Source of the DNA: Aplectana chamaeleonis
Taxonomy: Eukaryota; Nematoda; Chromadorea; Rhabditida; Cosmocercidae
DNA length: 64,000 nucleotides
Reading direction: 5' to 3'
Assembly (NCBI GenBank): GCA_029168955.1
Contig: JAPDOI010000133.1
Coordinates: forward strand, 745,001-809,000
Part shown: piece after piece, positions 61,771 to 64,000 of the stretch
Numbering within the stretch: the first letter of the stretch is position 1
How the letters are laid out: every line of letters starts with the position of its first letter
The notes under the pieces: model-generated
The model's input: the letters and a program-made list of their open reading frames with translations, nothing else
The model's database searches: none
What the model was told of the DNA's origin: nothing
Program-made: the position numbers and the translations under genes

Positions 61771-62032
61771 TGAGGAGAGTATCATGGAATTTCCGGAATA
61801 CGGAAAGTCGTAGACCAAGGGCTCGCGTTTTTCGAATTTTCGGTTTCTTCGTTGTTTGCATTTTTTGACGCGAAAAAAATCAATTTCGTTGGAAAATACG
61901 GAGCACGCAAGAATTTGTCAGCTTTTTTTCGTTGCAGGAATTATCATGCTAATGTCAGTCCTTCGCCACCCCAAACATATATAGCTACTTTGCATTTTCC
62001 AATTTTTGCCCAAGTTGAACCGCCAAGCGTAA

Positions 62033-62155
62033 GGTCGGTATCATACTTCCAGCGACGAGCAACGCGACGCCATGTTACCATCAATATTGATCGAAAATCG
62101 ATAAGCCTGCTATACAGTGTCGCTGTTGCTGCTTGCGGTCAGTATGAACCTGGCC
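62033..62155. mobile_element. 123-bp MITE, TAA-flanked
   Basis: TAA|GGTCGGTATCATACTTCC at the left, GGTCAGTATGAACCTGGCC|TAA at the right. The truncated relative is 7575-7652. Confidence 0.85.
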
Positions 62156-63032
62156 TAATCGTCGATGATGACGCGTAGCCGCGAGAGGCAGATATCGACC
62201 GATTTTATTGATTTTAGGAAATCCAATCGAAACACGTCCTGGGTATGCATGGTACCACCAACCGGAAACAATTGTACTGAAGCCTGTACGTCGACATCAC
62301 GATGTCTCGCGAGCGCACTAGGGCCGCGTCCATCGACAAGTTGGAGGTCAGCTAAAGTGGTTAGGTCATGGCCACGACCGAGCCCTGCATCGGCGGTGTT
62401 CACGTTCACGGTGGCGTCTGATCTCGGGGGATTGGCAGTGGGCCTAGAAACCACGGTAATTCGCAGTCAAGGGTCTTCGCGTCCAGACGCCCTAGTGGGC
62501 TGACCAGAGTACCGGACCTAGCCCAATCAGGGGTCGCCTCGGTGTAAACCCGTGGCAACCTCCGCACCCTAACCCGGCCTACATGCCAGCGGTGGCATAA
62601 ATAATTAACAGGGGTCGAACTGGCACGACCTGCGGTAAGCGGGAACCGCTGTGCACAAATACAAGTAATAAGAAAAATAAAAACACTAGAAAAATAAGGG
62701 TATACTGTGTTATCATAATAACATTAAAACCTTACGGTACCTGGAATCCTTCCAAATCCTTAGGGGGCGCATTCCGGATTTCCGGGTGGTTGGCGAATAT
62801 ATGGCGGTTGAATACTAGCGTAGAGAATATGGCGCCTCGGGCGGTAGGTCTGCCTTCCCTTGGCCCCCCTTCAGAAGAAGGCTTGGGTGTGGTTTCGTAC
62901 CTTACACACAGCTGCGGTGCTTTAACTTTAACTTTTATTACGATGCTTAAGGCATACGTCATAAAACGACCACTAAGGAAAAGGAGATAAAATTCCAATC
63001 AAGCAACGGATACAAAACAGAATAAAGGGTCG
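62156..63032. other. unassigned, possible retroelement untranslated sequence
   Basis: GC-rich and open on both strands at 62155-62503. It ends in an A-rich tail (62645-62700, AAATACAAGTAATAAGAAAA). 62700-63032 is probably the 3' untranslated part of the LINE on minus. I could not identify the rest. Confidence 0.35.
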
Positions 63033-64000
63033 TCAGAAATCTAAAAACATCTTTCCTGCAATGCGCCTGAAGGACATGAAGCTGTGAGAGGTAGGTAGAA
63101 AGTGGAGCCTAAGTGAAAGAAAGCGGGAGCCCGCTCTACATGTGAACGACTTTGATCTGATTCCGGATTTAGGTATGCCATACGATATCTTCTCTAAGCC
63201 GTCCCTAGTTCTGGAGCTCATCACACGACAAAAATTGTTTAGATCCACTCTAGTAGCGCCAGATACAATCTTGAAAACCATGCACACATCATAAAGTTTA
63301 CGCCGAGATACTAACGAATGCAACCTAAATTTTTTATTTCTCAGTTTCGGTCCTGTAACTCGAGGAAAAATTCCGGTGTGAAGGAACTGCTTTGATCTTA
63401 TACACCCCTTACGGGTGTAGTCATTCTGAATTTTCTCTGAAAATGCAATATCCTTCTTCTTGTAAGGCGAAAATACCGGAGTCCCACATTCCATGATTGG
63501 TCGCACATAGGTCTTGTAAGCCCTCAATAGAACTTCCTGGTCACAAGTTGATAAGCCTTTAAATATTTGATAAGTGCGAGAAGAAGCTTTTCGATTTAAG
63601 TGCTTGAAATGAGCTGTGAAATCCAGTTTGTTATCATAGAGAAAACCCAATTCCTTAACCGAGAAGACTCTACTCAATGCATGATCCCCCAATTTGTAAT
63701 TGCCTGGCAATGTAGACCTCCCGACTCTCATGTAAACAGTTTTTTCCGGTGCTAACGGCAGTTTCCATAATTCCGACCAGTTTGAAATCGCATCCAAAGC
63801 AGATTGAATTTTGGTATGATATTCAGAATTTTCAAGCCTGGGAAAGACCTTGATGTCGTCAGCAAATTGTTTGCAAACAACCCCACAGTCCTCTAAAATA
63901 TGAGGAAGGTCAGCGGTGTAGATTGTGAACAAAAGCGGAGAGAGAACGACTCCTTGTGGAACACCGCTCAGAACTATTTTGGGAGAGGAAAAAGAGGAGC
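63033..64000 (-). CDS. LINE reverse transcriptase, CR1-like, C-terminal part
   Basis: The frame is open to the window edge, so the N-terminal part lies outside. Visible: SGVPQGVVLSPLLFTIYTAD (palm motif around the conserved QG), then CKQFADDIKVF (catalytic FADD). A thumb region follows with RAYKTYVRPIMECGTPVFSP, a C-terminal RRKLYDVCMVFKIVSG and TRDGLEKISYG, and a stop at 63033. This order and the YVRPIxE...P motif are typical of CR1/Jockey-type nematode LINEs. About 320 codons are intact without a stop, so it is the youngest retroelement here. Related dead fragments: 14968-15255 and 31348-31600. Confidence 0.9.
   Translation of the reverse strand, partial: SSFSSPKIVLSGVPQGVVLSPLLFTIYTADLPHILEDCGVVCKQFADDIKVFPRLENSEYHTKIQSALDAISNWSELWKLPLAPEKTVYMRVGRSTLPGNYKLGDHALSRVFSVKELGFLYDNKLDFTAHFKHLNRKASSRTYQIFKGLSTCDQEVLLRAYKTYVRPIMECGTPVFSPYKKKDIAFSEKIQNDYTRKGCIRSKQFLHTGIFPRVTGPKLRNKKFRLHSLVSRRKLYDVCMVFKIVSGATRVDLNNFCRVMSSRTRDGLEKISYGIPKSGIRSKSFTCRAGSRFLSLRLHFLPTSHSFMSFRRIAGKMFLDF

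Overview
This window reads as nuclear DNA of a parasitic nematode, most likely a strongylid (hookworm-like, clade V). The strongest clue is a pair of paralogous genes for secreted proteins with two CAP (SCP/TAPS, Ancylostoma-secreted-protein type) domains. Both are split into 13 small exons with short introns ending in nematode-type TTTCAG acceptors. Tc1, mariner, hAT and RTE/CR1-like remnants and many palindromic MITEs fit the same picture. The species assignment is inference. Most long open frames here are shadows of repeats; the real genes are chains of short exons that I assembled by homology between copies and by splice-phase agreement.

Layout. 0-3.7 kb: a 42-bp minisatellite and a decayed Tc1-like transposase. 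4.1-10.4 kb: three diverged copies (+, +, -) of an unrecognised family of very small proteins with a Cys-rich segment (CC...CCG) followed by one membrane helix; copy 1 is interrupted by a MITE. 7.6-8.6 and 12.7-14.3 kb: two repeat elements sharing a core. 15-19 kb: LINE fragment, long hairpins and a 42-bp satellite full of TGACGTCA palindromes. 21.0-29.3 kb (-): double-CAP gene A. 30-33.7 kb: RTE and CR1-like debris. 33.7-41.6 kb (-): double-CAP gene B. 42-45.5 kb: MITEs. 45.8-61.6 kb (-): the 3' sixteen exons of a gene for an EGF-like plus seven-helix receptor of adhesion type, whose introns are packed with nested transposons. 63.0-64.0 kb (-): part of a LINE reverse transcriptase running off the window end.

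How it fits together. The two CAP genes are a tandem duplication with identical exon borders. Introns have diverged by transposon insertion, and the sister copy often preserves the empty site. Gene A has a one-base insertion in exon 5. Gene B has an intact frame but uses a GC splice donor. The receptor gene records nested transposition: a hAT with an 8-bp target duplication, a Tc1-type MITE inside a TAA-duplicating element, and a MITE end that forms part of a splice donor. No tRNA, rRNA or CRISPR array was found.
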